From Candidatus Wallbacteria bacterium (GTDB taxonomy: Bacteria > Muiribacteriota > UBA6191 > JACPRK01): DNA of 39,564 bases. The translations under genes and the position numbers were made by a program. This document shows, in pieces, positions 32,285 through 39,564 of this stretch; within the stretch, counting starts at the first letter, position 1; each line of letters starts with the position of its first letter. The stretch lies in the NCBI GenBank assembly GCA_016213845.1, contig JACQZN010000084.1, positions 1-39,564 on the forward strand, written 5' to 3'. The notes beneath the pieces were generated by a model, which did no database searches, was not told where the DNA came from, and saw only the letters and a program-made list of their open reading frames with translations.

Positions 32285-33802
32285 CTACTGACCAGGCGCG
32301 TCCTCGATGCGGTACTCCTGGCGGTGCATGTCCTCTTCGGCGCGCACGAAGATCCGCTTGCCCTGCCGCGCCTCCAGCTCCCGCAAGCTCGCCTCGCGCG
32401 TCTCGAGCAGCAGCCGGGCAACGTCCGGGTTGGCGCTGACGAGCAGGAGCTGACCCTTGGCCTTGCCGCTCTTCTCGAGGATGTCTCGGTAGAGCCTCGC
32501 GGCGACGACTTCGGCGCGCAGGACGTGGCCTTCGCCGTCGCAGTAAGGACACGCGTCTTTCAGCCGGGACGCCAGGGTGGCGCGGTTGCGCTGGCGCGTC
32601 ATCTGGACCAGGCCCAGCTCGGTCAGCTCCAGGATGTTGGTCTTCACGCGATCGCGCGAGAACGCCCGTTTCAGCCGCGACATCACCTCGCGCTTGTGCT
32701 CCTCGAGCTGCATGTCGATCAGGTCGATGATGATGATTCCCGCCAGGTTCCGGATGCGCACCTGACGGGCTATCGCCTCGGTGGCCTCGAGGTTGGTGTG
32801 GTAGACGGTCTCCTCGAGGTCCTCGCCGCTGGTGTAGCGGCCGGAGTTGACGTCGATGCTGCAGAAGGCCTCTGTCTGCTCGATGATGATGTAACCGCCT
32901 GAGCGCAGCCAGACCTTGCGAGCCAGGGCTCGCTCGATCTCGATCTCCACGTTGTAGCGCGTGAAGAGGGCCACCTCATCCGTGTAGAGATGGATGCGGT
33001 TCTTCAGCTCGGGCGACAGGAACTCGCCGGTCTCGAGCAGCCGCTCGTACTCGGGGCGGGAGTCGATCAGAAACTGCTCGGCGCCCTCTCCGAAGAGATC
33101 CCGAGCCGCCTGCATGAGCAGATCGGACTCCTTGTAGAGCAGCGACAGCGCCGCGCTGCGCGAGCTGCGGAGCTGCACGGTCTCCCAAAGCTTCAGGAGC
33201 ATGTCGAGGTCCTCGCCAAACTCCTCGACGGTTTTCCCCTGGCCCTCGGTGCGCATGATCAGCCCCATCCCGCGACGGTCGAGCGACGGCAGCAGCAAGG
33301 TCAGGCGCTGGCGCTCCTCGGGGTCCTCGATGCGACGGGAGATGCCCAGGTGCTCGGTGAAGGGCATCAACACCAGGAACCGGCCGGGCAGCGTGAGGTG
33401 AGTGGTGGCGCGCGGCCCCTTCGCCCCTACGGCTTCCTTGACGATCTGGACCAGAAGCTCCTGGCCGACCGAGAGGACGTCCGAGATCCGAAGCCTGGGG
33501 ACGGGCTCGACGGCTTCGCCGCTGCCGCCGGGCAGGACGTCGCCGGTGAACACGTCCTCCATCGGCAGGAAGACGTCCTGTCCGGTGCCGATGTCGACGA
33601 AAGCGGCCTGCATCCCGGGCACGATGTTGTTGACTCGTCCCTTGTAGATGTTGCCGACGAGGCTCTCGTGCCCTAACCGCTCGATGAAGAGCTCGACCAG
33701 CTTTCCGTCTTCGAGCACGGCCACGCGCGTCAAGGCTGGCGCGAAGCTGGCCAGGATCTCCGTTCGCACACCCCCGCTTGCCGGGGCCCGGATCGAAGTC
33801 AC
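32285..33802 (-). CDS. rng: Ribonuclease E/G family endoribonuclease
   Basis: The protein is 505 residues, RNase G-like in length. An S1 RNA-binding domain lies at about 40-135 (LVGNIYKGRVNNIVPGMQAAFVD), followed by the catalytic region. Catalytic aspartates are D317 (CSIDVNSGRY) and D360 (IIIIDLIDM), 43 residues apart as in the E. coli enzyme. The zinc-link CPYC motif (C418, C421) needed for dimer pairing is present. It cleaves single-stranded AU-rich RNA in rRNA maturation and mRNA decay. GTG at 33802 overlaps the hpt stop as GTGA. rng next to rplU-rpmA is a common arrangement. Confidence 0.95.
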   Translation of the reverse strand: MTSIRAPASGGVRTEILASFAPALTRVAVLEDGKLVELFIERLGHESLVGNIYKGRVNNIVPGMQAAFVDIGTGQDVFLPMEDVFTGDVLPGGSGEAVEPVPRLRISDVLSVGQELLVQIVKEAVGAKGPRATTHLTLPGRFLVLMPFTEHLGISRRIEDPEERQRLTLLLPSLDRRGMGLIMRTEGQGKTVEEFGEDLDMLLKLWETVQLRSSRSAALSLLYKESDLLMQAARDLFGEGAEQFLIDSRPEYERLLETGEFLSPELKNRIHLYTDEVALFTRYNVEIEIERALARKVWLRSGGYIIIEQTEAFCSIDVNSGRYTSGEDLEETVYHTNLEATEAIARQVRIRNLAGIIIIDLIDMQLEEHKREVMSRLKRAFSRDRVKTNILELTELGLVQMTRQRNRATLASRLKDACPYCDGEGHVLRAEVVAARLYRDILEKSGKAKGQLLLVSANPDVARLLLETREASLRELEARQGKRIFVRAEEDMHRQEYRIEDAPGQ

Positions 33803-34374
33803 TCGGGGTGCTGCTGGTAGATCTCGGGGCGCAGCACGCCGATGAAGGGCAGGTTGCGGTAGCGCTGCGTGAAGTCGAGACCGTAGCCTACGAGGAACTC
33901 GTTAGCGACCTCGAAGCCGACGAACTCGACCGGCACCTCGACCTTGCGGCAGACCTTCTTGTCGAGCAGCGAAGCCGTGGCAAGCGAGCGGGGGTGTCGG
34001 TCCGTGAGCATCTGCCTGAGATAGGCCAGCGTGAGCCCCGTGTCGACGATGTCCTCTACCATCAGGACGTCCTTTCCCAGGACGTCTTTCTGGAGATCTT
34101 TGAGAATTCGCACGGTGCCGGAGGACTTCGTGGAGTCGCCGTAGCTCGAAACGGCAAGGAAGTCGACCTGCATCGGCAGGTCGATATGGCGCACGAGGTC
34201 GCTGGCGAACATGAAGGCGCCCTTGAGCACGACGACGACCATCAGCTCGCGCCCCTCGTAGGCGCGGGTGATCTCGGCGCCGAGCTTCTTGCAGCGGGCC
34301 TGGATCTGCCGGGTTCCGATGGTCACCGTGGTGATGTCCGGATGGCGGTCGGCGGAGGCGGTTTTCTCGGGCAC
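33799..34374 (-). CDS. hpt: Hypoxanthine phosphoribosyltransferase
   Basis: The protein is 191 residues. The PRPP-binding signature VLMVEDIVDTGLTL and the upstream VVVVLKGAFMFASDLVR and SSYGDSTKSSG loops are all present. It salvages hypoxanthine and guanine to IMP and GMP. GTG 34374 is drawn; a GTG about 16 codons downstream would give about 175 residues, closer to the family average. Neither has a clear ribosome binding site. The tRNA-Gly gene ends 30 bases upstream on the same strand, and rng overlaps its 3' end. Confidence 0.93.
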   Translation of the reverse strand: MPEKTASADRHPDITTVTIGTRQIQARCKKLGAEITRAYEGRELMVVVVLKGAFMFASDLVRHIDLPMQVDFLAVSSYGDSTKSSGTVRILKDLQKDVLGKDVLMVEDIVDTGLTLAYLRQMLTDRHPRSLATASLLDKKVCRKVEVPVEFVGFEVANEFLVGYGLDFTQRYRNLPFIGVLRPEIYQQHPE

Positions 34375-34404
34375 GGGGCTGGCCGGCGCGGAGGTCCGGG
34401 AGGT

Positions 34405-34480
34405 TGGAGCGGCAGACGGGGTTCGAACCCGCGACGTCTAGCTTGGAAGGCTAGAGCTCTACCAACTGAGCTACTGCCGC
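34405..34480 (-). tRNA. tRNA-Gly (anticodon TCC)
   Basis: On the minus strand a full cloverleaf folds: acceptor GCGGCAG/CTGCCGC, D-loop AGTTGGTAGA, anticodon stem CTAGC/GCTAG with loop CTTCCAA (anticodon TCC), T-arm GCGGG-TTCGAAC-CCCGT and discriminator T. The CCA end is encoded (34405-34407). It reads GGA and GGG glycine codons. Confidence 0.97.
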
Positions 34481-34588
34481 ATGATCACTCGCAACCGCGC
34501 AAGGCGGGGCAATCCTACCACCCGGGCGGCCCGGAATGAAAGGGGATGACGCAACGGGCGCGCGGCGGCGCCCCGGAAGCAAGGCGCG

Positions 34589-34801
34589 TCAGCGGGACCC
34601 GGGTGCAGCCACCCGGATGACCTCGACCGGACAGGCCGCTGCCGCCTCTTGGACGCGCTCGGGTTCGGAGAAATCCGCATCAGGCCGGACGAGGGAAGTC
34701 TCCTCGGTCACCTCGAAGACCTCAGGGCAGATCTGCTCACAGGCCCGGCAGACGATGCAGCCGGGCTCGATGCGAACCCGGGGTTCCTTGGGTCGGCTCA
34801 T
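34589..34801 (-). CDS. Single-cluster-type ferredoxin
   Basis: The protein is 70 residues from ATG 34801. CIVCRACEQICPEVF gives C-x2-C-x2-C-x3-CP, and ACPVEVI supplies the distant Cys, so at least one 4Fe-4S cluster is expected. VRIEPGCIVCRACEQICPEV and the acidic C-terminal half resemble small ferredoxins of the type that serve cytochrome P450s or other redox enzymes. No partner is adjacent: the divergent neighbour is proB. An in-frame ATG further upstream (34852) would add an unlikely leader. Confidence 0.9.
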   Translation of the reverse strand: MSRPKEPRVRIEPGCIVCRACEQICPEVFEVTEETSLVRPDADFSEPERVQEAAAACPVEVIRVAAPGSR

Positions 34802-34915
34802 GTTATGGAGGGGGCGAAGAATGCGAGGCGAGGACGAGGGAAAGGGTACCATTTTCCTGTATCGCCCGCAGCCTGCGCTGGCCTACCATGGAGCAGGGAC
34901 CCAGTGACTTCCTCC

Positions 34916-36073
34916 ATGACGCGCGAGACATCCATCGAAAGCCGGCATCTTCGTTCCGAGCTTGCGCGCGGAGCGCGGCGCGTGGTGGTGAAGGTCGGCT
35001 CCAATGTGCTGGCGGCGGAGCGGCTGGGGCTCGATGCGGCCGTAATGGCCGGCCTCGTGGGCGAGATCAGCCGGCTCGTGGAGGGCGGACGAGAGGTGGT
35101 GCTGGTCACCAGCGGGGCCATCCTGGCCGGGCGAGTCCTGCTCGGGATGGAGGAGCGCCCGCGTCTGCTGCCGGAAAAGCAGGCGTGTGCCGCCGTCGGG
35201 CAGCCGGAGCTGATCGGGCGATACCGGGAGCTCTTCGGCTGGTACGGAAAGCTGGTCAGCCAGGTGTTGCTGACGGCAGAGGATTTGCGGGAGCGCAGGC
35301 GCTACCTCAACGCCCGCAACACGCTGAGGGCCTTGCTCGACCGAAAGGTCATCCCGATCGTCAACGAGAACGACACGGTGAGCGTGGAAGAGATCAAGTT
35401 CGGCGACAACGACATGCTGAGCTCGCTGGTGGCGAGCTTGGTCGAGGCCGACATGCTCGTAGTGCTTTCGGACGTGGAGGGCTTCTACACGGCGGACCCG
35501 CGCAGCGACTCCGAAGCCAGGCTGCTTGGACACGTCGAGTCGATCGGGGCCGACGAGAGGGCGCGGGCGGGCGCCAGTGCCGGTACGCACGGACTGGGCG
35601 GTATGGCATCGAAGCTGGAGGCCGCCGCGCGGCTCTTGAAGGCCGGCATCCCGACGGTGGTCGCGCCGGGTAAGCGGCCGGGGAGCCTGACGGCGGTGCT
35701 GGACGGCGCGGACGTCGGGACGCTGTTTCACTCGCGAACGGCCGAGCGGCTCTCCCGACGCAAGCTTTGGCTGGCGTACGTGGCGCATCCGAAGGGGTCG
35801 CTGGTACTGGACGAAGGGGCCTGCCGGGCGCTGCGAGAGAAGGGGAAGAGCCTGCTACCCTCGGGGGTCCGCGAGGTCGGCGGCAGGTTCGAGCCGGGCG
35901 ACGCGGTCGTCTGCTCTGACCCGAGCGGTCAGGAGGTTGCGCGAGGGCTCGTGAACTACTCATCGGAGGAAGTGAGTCGAATCAAGGGGTGCCACTCGAG
36001 CGCCATCGAAAAGATCCTGGGCTACAAGGACTACGACGAAATCATCCACCGGGACAACCTGGCCCTGCGCTGA
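34916..36073 (+). CDS. proB: Glutamate 5-kinase with PUA domain
   Basis: The protein is 385 residues. The amino acid kinase domain starts at RRVVVKVGSNVL and includes VLVTSGAILAG, PIVNENDTVSVEE and FGDNDMLSSLVA, the last two being glutamate-binding and active-site motifs. SAGTHGLGGMASKLEAA is the regulatory loop. A PUA domain follows from about 285 (KGSLVLDEGACRALRE) to the end, ending in the family-typical SSAIEKILGYKDYDEIIHR. It makes glutamyl phosphate, the first step to proline. ATG 34916 is drawn; in-frame GTG 34904 is an alternative, since neither has a strong ribosome binding site. Confidence 0.96.
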   Translation: MTRETSIESRHLRSELARGARRVVVKVGSNVLAAERLGLDAAVMAGLVGEISRLVEGGREVVLVTSGAILAGRVLLGMEERPRLLPEKQACAAVGQPELIGRYRELFGWYGKLVSQVLLTAEDLRERRRYLNARNTLRALLDRKVIPIVNENDTVSVEEIKFGDNDMLSSLVASLVEADMLVVLSDVEGFYTADPRSDSEARLLGHVESIGADERARAGASAGTHGLGGMASKLEAAARLLKAGIPTVVAPGKRPGSLTAVLDGADVGTLFHSRTAERLSRRKLWLAYVAHPKGSLVLDEGACRALREKGKSLLPSGVREVGGRFEPGDAVVCSDPSGQEVARGLVNYSSEEVSRIKGCHSSAIEKILGYKDYDEIIHRDNLALR

Positions 36074-36092
36074 CGCCGAACTCAGGAGGAAC

Positions 36093-37370
36093 GTGACCGA
36101 CGAGATGCGCCCCGAGGACGTGGAGCGGCTGGTGGCCGAGACATGCCGCCGCGCGCGGGAAGCTGCGCGACAGCTGGCACGGCTCGAAAGCTCCGTGAAG
36201 GCGCGCGCCCTGGAGGCAATGGCCGCCGGACTGCGCGGCGGGGCTGAGGACATCCTGACCGCCAACGCGCGGGACGTGGCCGACTCGGAGGCAGCGGGCC
36301 GCTCGGCGGCGTTCGTCGACCGTCTCCGGCTGGATCCGAAGCGGATCGACGGGATGGCGCAGGCGCTCGGCGAAATCGCACTGCTGTCGGACCCGGTCGG
36401 CAGCGTCGAGAGCGCGTGGCGGCGGCCGAACGGAATCGAGATTTCCCGGGTGCGCGTGCCAATCGGGGTCATCGCGGTCATCTACGAGTCGCGGCCCGAC
36501 GTGACCAGCGATTGCGCAGCGCTCTGCCTGAAATCGGGCAACGCCTGCATCCTGCGCGGCGGAAGCGAGGCCGCGCGCTCGAGCGGGGCCATCGCCGGCA
36601 TCCTGCTAACGCGCGGGATTGAGGCCGGTCTGCCCAGAGGGTTCCTGCAGCTCGTGCCGGCGCAGGACAGGGGAACGCTCACGGCCCTGCTGCGGCGGGA
36701 GGATCTGATCGATCTGGTGGTGCCCAGAGGGGGCGAGGGCCTGATCCGCCACGTGGTCGAGACCACTCGCATCCCGGTCATCAAACAATACAAGGGCGTC
36801 TGCCACGTCTACGTGCACCGGGACGCCAACCTGGAGATGGCCCTTTCCATCTGCGAAAACGCCAAGTGCCAGCGACCCGCGACCTGCAATGCGATGGAAA
36901 CGGTGCTGGTCCATCGGGAGGCGGCCCCGCGATTCCTGCCACTCCTGGCCGAGCGTCTCGGCCCCCTCGGCGTGACGCTGCACGGCTGCCCCGAGACCTG
37001 CCGGCTGGTCCCGGCCGCCAAGCTCGCCGACGAATCGACCTATGATGTCGAGTGGTTGGATCTGGAGCTGTCGGTGAAGGTGGTCGACGGGCTCGAAGCG
37101 GCCGCCGACCATATCGCGGCCCACGGCACGGGACACTCCGAGGCGATCGTCACCGAGAGCTACGGGGCAGCGGAGCGCTTCTTGCGGGAGGTGGACGCCG
37201 CAGCCGTCTACGTCAACGCCTCGACCCGCCTGACCGACGGAGGGCAGTTCGGTCTGGGCGCCGAGATCGGCATCAGCACTCAGAAGCTACACGCTCGCGG
37301 GCCAGTGGGTGTCCGCGAGCTCACCACGTGCAAGTACGTAATCCGGGGGTCTGGACAGCTCAGACAGTGA
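36093..37370 (+). CDS. proA: Glutamate-5-semialdehyde dehydrogenase
   Basis: The protein is 425 residues, of normal length. The active-site Cys is C265 in RPATCNAMET; VPIGVIAVIYESRPDVTSD and GNACILRGGSEA are conserved NADPH-pocket segments. It reduces glutamyl phosphate to glutamate semialdehyde, the second step of proline synthesis. GTG 36093 follows AGGAGG (36084-36089) closely, 19 bases after proB ends, so proBA is an operon. ATG 36105 is an alternative start. Confidence 0.97.
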   Translation: MTDEMRPEDVERLVAETCRRAREAARQLARLESSVKARALEAMAAGLRGGAEDILTANARDVADSEAAGRSAAFVDRLRLDPKRIDGMAQALGEIALLSDPVGSVESAWRRPNGIEISRVRVPIGVIAVIYESRPDVTSDCAALCLKSGNACILRGGSEAARSSGAIAGILLTRGIEAGLPRGFLQLVPAQDRGTLTALLRREDLIDLVVPRGGEGLIRHVVETTRIPVIKQYKGVCHVYVHRDANLEMALSICENAKCQRPATCNAMETVLVHREAAPRFLPLLAERLGPLGVTLHGCPETCRLVPAAKLADESTYDVEWLDLELSVKVVDGLEAAADHIAAHGTGHSEAIVTESYGAAERFLREVDAAAVYVNASTRLTDGGQFGLGAEIGISTQKLHARGPVGVRELTTCKYVIRGSGQLRQ

Positions 37371-37387
37371 GCAGCTGGAGGTAGACC

Positions 37388-38302
37388 GTGGACACCACGA
37401 AGTACATCTGGATGGATGGCAAGCATGTCCCCTGGGAGAAGGCCCAGGTCCATATTCTGACCCACGCTGTCCACTACGGCACCGCGGTCTTCGAGGGAAT
37501 CCGGTGCTATCGCACGAAACGCGGGCCGGCCGTTTTCCGCCTCACGGATCACATGAAGCGGCTGATGGGCTCGGCCCACATCATGGGAATCAAGGTCCCT
37601 TTCACGCGAGAGGTCCTGGAGAAAGCGGTGATCGACACGATCCGCAAGAACGAGATCGAGGAGTGCTACATCCGGCCAATCGTCTACCTGGGCTACGGCA
37701 AGATTGGCCTCAACCCCGTGGGCGCCACGATCAACGTCAGCATCGCCGTCTTCCCGTGGGGTTCCTACCTGGGCGAGGAGGGCGTCAAGAACGGAATCCG
37801 GGCGAAGGTCTCCAGCTTCTGCCGCGGCAACGTCAACGCCATCCTCGACTCGGCGAAGACCGCCGGCAACTACGTCAACAGCGTCCTGGCCAAGCGCGAG
37901 GCCGTCGAGGACGGTTACGACGAGGCGATCATGCTGAGCAACGACGGCTTCGTGGCCGAGGCCACGGGTGAGAACCTGTTCATTGCGCGCAACGGGCACA
38001 TCACCACGGCGCCCAATGCTCTCGTGCTGGAGGGCATCACCCGGGACACCATCATGGAGCTGGCGGCCGACGCCGGCATCCGAGTGTCCGAGGAGATGTT
38101 CACCCGCGACCAGCTCTACCTGGCCGACGAGGCGTGGCTGACCGGCACCGCCGCCGAGATCACCCCCGTTCGCGAAGTCGACCGGCGCGCAATCGGGGAG
38201 GGCAAGCCCGGCCCGCTGACCCGCCGATTCCAGGAGACCTTCAAGAAAATCGTGCGCGGCGAGGACGAGAAGTGGGCGCGCTGGCTGAACTACGTGGATT
38301 GA
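37388..38302 (+). CDS. ilvE: Branched-chain amino acid aminotransferase
   Basis: The protein is 304 residues, a fold-type IV PLP enzyme. YGTAVFEGIRCY, the PLP-lysine K157 in SAKTAGNYVNS, DEAIMLSNDGFVAEATGENLF and LEGITRDTIMELA are all conserved in IlvE. It transfers amino groups between glutamate and the keto acids of Leu, Ile and Val. GTG 37388 has GGAGGT (37376-37381) in ideal position. It starts 17 bases after proA, so proB-proA-ilvE is probably one transcript. Confidence 0.95.
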   Translation: MDTTKYIWMDGKHVPWEKAQVHILTHAVHYGTAVFEGIRCYRTKRGPAVFRLTDHMKRLMGSAHIMGIKVPFTREVLEKAVIDTIRKNEIEECYIRPIVYLGYGKIGLNPVGATINVSIAVFPWGSYLGEEGVKNGIRAKVSSFCRGNVNAILDSAKTAGNYVNSVLAKREAVEDGYDEAIMLSNDGFVAEATGENLFIARNGHITTAPNALVLEGITRDTIMELAADAGIRVSEEMFTRDQLYLADEAWLTGTAAEITPVREVDRRAIGEGKPGPLTRRFQETFKKIVRGEDEKWARWLNYVD

Positions 38303-38327
38303 GGGGGGGCTGTCTCCCCGATTCTCG

Positions 38328-38354
38328 CTACTCACTACTCGCTACTCACTACTC
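38328..38354 (+). repeat. Second copy of the pyrimidine-rich 14-mer repeat
   Basis: These 27 bases are identical to 2158-2184 and lie in the 54-bp gap between ilvE and the next gene, just before its ATG. Confidence 0.85.
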
Positions 38355-38356
38355 TC

Positions 38357-39004
38357 ATGCCCCTCCCCCCCTCGCGCCTCTGGCTGCAACTCATGAGCCT
38401 CGACGTGGTCGAGCTGGAGCCGAGCACCAGGCACGTCACGCTACGCTACTCCACGGACTCGGCGGCGGGAGCCTTCACGGGCGACGTGAGGCTTCCGGTC
38501 GGGCCCGAGTCGCAGATGGCTGCCGGGCTCTTCGAGGCGCTGGAGGCCGAAACCCGAAGGCGGTGCGGCATGGCCGCGGTGCGCGCGGCGCGTGTACGGG
38601 GAAACGAAGAGGAACTGCGGACGGTGCTGGGTCTGTTTCTCCGGACCTTCCGGGTGACGCTCGACGCCGAGGATCTGGAGCCGATGGAGATGGCCCTGGC
38701 CCGGACAGCGGGCATCGACTTCATGGCTCAATCGATCAGCCTCTGGGACAAGGAGCTTCCGGAGCGGGTGGAGATCCTGCTGCGCCGCGCAGCCAGCAAC
38801 CTCCAGTTCGGCTACCCGGACGAGTGCTCGCGCGATCTGGCTAAGGTGGAGCTGCTGGACCCGGGCAATCGCAGGGCCGAGGCGCTGCGCTCGAGGCTGG
38901 GGGCGAAATCGCCTGCGGTCAAGCCAGCGCCCACGGGTGGAGTGAAGCGTCAGCGCACGAGTGCACGGCCAGCAGGGGCCAGGAAAGGAACGAAGAAGGC
39001 CTAG
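38357..39004 (+). CDS. Hypothetical protein with basic C-terminal tail
   Basis: The protein is 215 residues and is not recognised. The first 45 residues look strand-rich (HVTLRYSTDSAAGAFTGDV), the middle is helical and charged, residues about 135-180 contain a TPR-like helix pair (RVEILLRRAASNLQFGYPDE and LAKVELLDPGNRRAEALRS), and the last 30 residues are a Lys/Arg-rich tail that could bind nucleic acid. ATG 38357 lies directly after the 14-mer repeat; ATG 38393 is an alternative. Neither has a ribosome binding site. Confidence 0.65.
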   Translation: MPLPPSRLWLQLMSLDVVELEPSTRHVTLRYSTDSAAGAFTGDVRLPVGPESQMAAGLFEALEAETRRRCGMAAVRAARVRGNEEELRTVLGLFLRTFRVTLDAEDLEPMEMALARTAGIDFMAQSISLWDKELPERVEILLRRAASNLQFGYPDECSRDLAKVELLDPGNRRAEALRSRLGAKSPAVKPAPTGGVKRQRTSARPAGARKGTKKA

Positions 39005-39021
39005 GGACGGGAGGGCAGCCC

Positions 39022-39069
39022 GGGCTGGGGCTAGGGCAAGGGCTAGGGCAAGGGCTGGGGCTGGGGCGC
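39022..39069 (+). repeat. G-rich hexamer array abutting a convergent stop codon
   Basis: Eight hexamers: GGGCTG, GGGCTA, GGGCAA, GGGCTA, GGGCAA, GGGCTG, GGGCTG, GGGCGC. The array lies between the stop codons of two convergent genes and touches the stop of the minus-strand gene (39070-39072). The plus strand has quadruplex-forming potential. Confidence 0.9.
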
Positions 39070-39564
39070 TCAGAGATTGGCGGCGATGTCAGCGAGCGAG
39101 CGGGCGAAGCCTTCCAACTGCTCGGCGACGGCACCGGCCCGGGCCATCCAGTAGTGGGCGTCGCCTGTACCCATATCGTCGAGCGCCTGGAGCTGGGTGG
39201 CCATGCTGCGCAGCACGACTGTGAGGGGGTCGTTGCCGTCGCCGACGAGGCTGGCCAGCGCGCGGCCGGTTGCCCGGCCGATCCGGACGAAGTCGCGCGT
39301 GGTCTTCATCCAGAAGTAGGCGTCGCCATTTCCGCTCTGGTCGGGGCTGGCGGCGATTCGGGCGAGGCCCTCCAGGACGTAGGCCGTGCGGACAGTGCCA
39401 TCGAGCGAACCGTTACCCGGGTTGGCCTGCGACATCTGCTCGAGCAACTGCCCAACGTCGATTGCCTTCTGGCAGATGGCGCGCGTCCGGCCCATCCAGA
39501 AGTTGGCATCGCCGGTGCCCGACCAGTCGACGGCAAGCAGCTGCGAGCCGAGTCCTGAGATGGC
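39070..39564 (-). CDS. Repeat protein with GxGDAxFWM motif (5' end outside the window)
   Basis: The frame is open to the window edge, so the start lies beyond 39564; an internal ATG at 39495 falls inside a repeat and is not the real start. The visible 164 residues contain three copies of a helical unit of 54-62 residues marked by GTGDANFWM, GNGDAYFWM and GTGDAHYWM, each followed by a helix with Arg near the start (GRTRAICQKA, KTTRDFVRIG, ARAGAVAEQL) and a second helix before the next motif (LEGLARIAAS, MATQLQALDD). The repeat pattern begins again at the edge (SQLLAVDWSGTGDA), so more copies probably lie upstream. No family is recognised, and no signal peptide can be judged. Confidence 0.75.
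   Translation of the reverse strand, partial: AISGLGSQLLAVDWSGTGDANFWMGRTRAICQKAIDVGQLLEQMSQANPGNGSLDGTVRTAYVLEGLARIAASPDQSGNGDAYFWMKTTRDFVRIGRATGRALASLVGDGNDPLTVVLRSMATQLQALDDMGTGDAHYWMARAGAVAEQLEGFARSLADIAANL

Noticed and set aside
39022..39069. CRISPR array
   Set aside because: The units are contiguous hexamers without spacers, and no cas genes are present; the same holds for 25288-25320.

Overview
The window is high-GC bacterial DNA, densely coding with short intergenic gaps. It looks like a chromosome segment of a diderm (LPS-bearing) bacterium from a poorly sampled lineage. An LptF/LptG-type LPS exporter subunit and phosphatidylethanolamine synthesis genes point to a Gram-negative envelope. 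A WhiA-type regulator, usually associated with Gram-positive and Terrabacteria-like lineages, sits beside them. I cannot name the phylum from sequence alone.

Layout. 1-2130: the 3' end of a tail-anchored protein gene, then a vapBC toxin-antitoxin island bounded on its far side by a second copy (78 of 80 bases) of that gene's 3' end. 2200-7412: a secreted DUF4214-like protein, a lone cyclic-nucleotide-binding domain protein, a fused FakA-FakB (DAK2 plus DegV) fatty acid kinase, an HtrA protease and a protein made of four DUF4177-like repeats. 7413-15700: a TadE/TadG-like pilus-type protein behind a candidate sigma-54 promoter, a DUF1704 metallopeptidase divergent from an exported GH1 beta-glucosidase, an orphan CheB that lacks its catalytic histidine, a PilC/GspF-like platform protein and a DUF4015 putative glycoside hydrolase. 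15709-22340 (minus): anti-sigma/FecR protein, redoxin-like protein, whiA, accB and a 1257-residue TPR membrane protein with a zinc ribbon. 22546-25231 (plus): a three-gene minor pseudopilin operon. 25385-31018 (minus): phospholipid and envelope genes (psd, pssA, two small membrane proteins, lptG-like), an S51-like peptidase and a glycine-zipper protein. 31338-34480 (minus): tRNA-Gly, hpt, rng, rplU, rpmA. 34589-38302: a ferredoxin (minus), then proB, proA and ilvE (plus). The right edge has a hypothetical protein and a partial gene built from a GxGDAxFWM repeat.

Cross-cutting signals. Four genes without Shine-Dalgarno sequences have a good promoter placed so that transcription would start at, or within a few bases of, the start codon, which suggests frequent leaderless transcription. 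Two genes have their best ribosome binding site in front of an ATT codon. Six gene pairs overlap by GTGA and one by ATGA, which suggests pervasive translational coupling. G-rich hexamer arrays fill two convergent intergenic gaps, and a pyrimidine-rich 14-mer repeat recurs in intergenic DNA.
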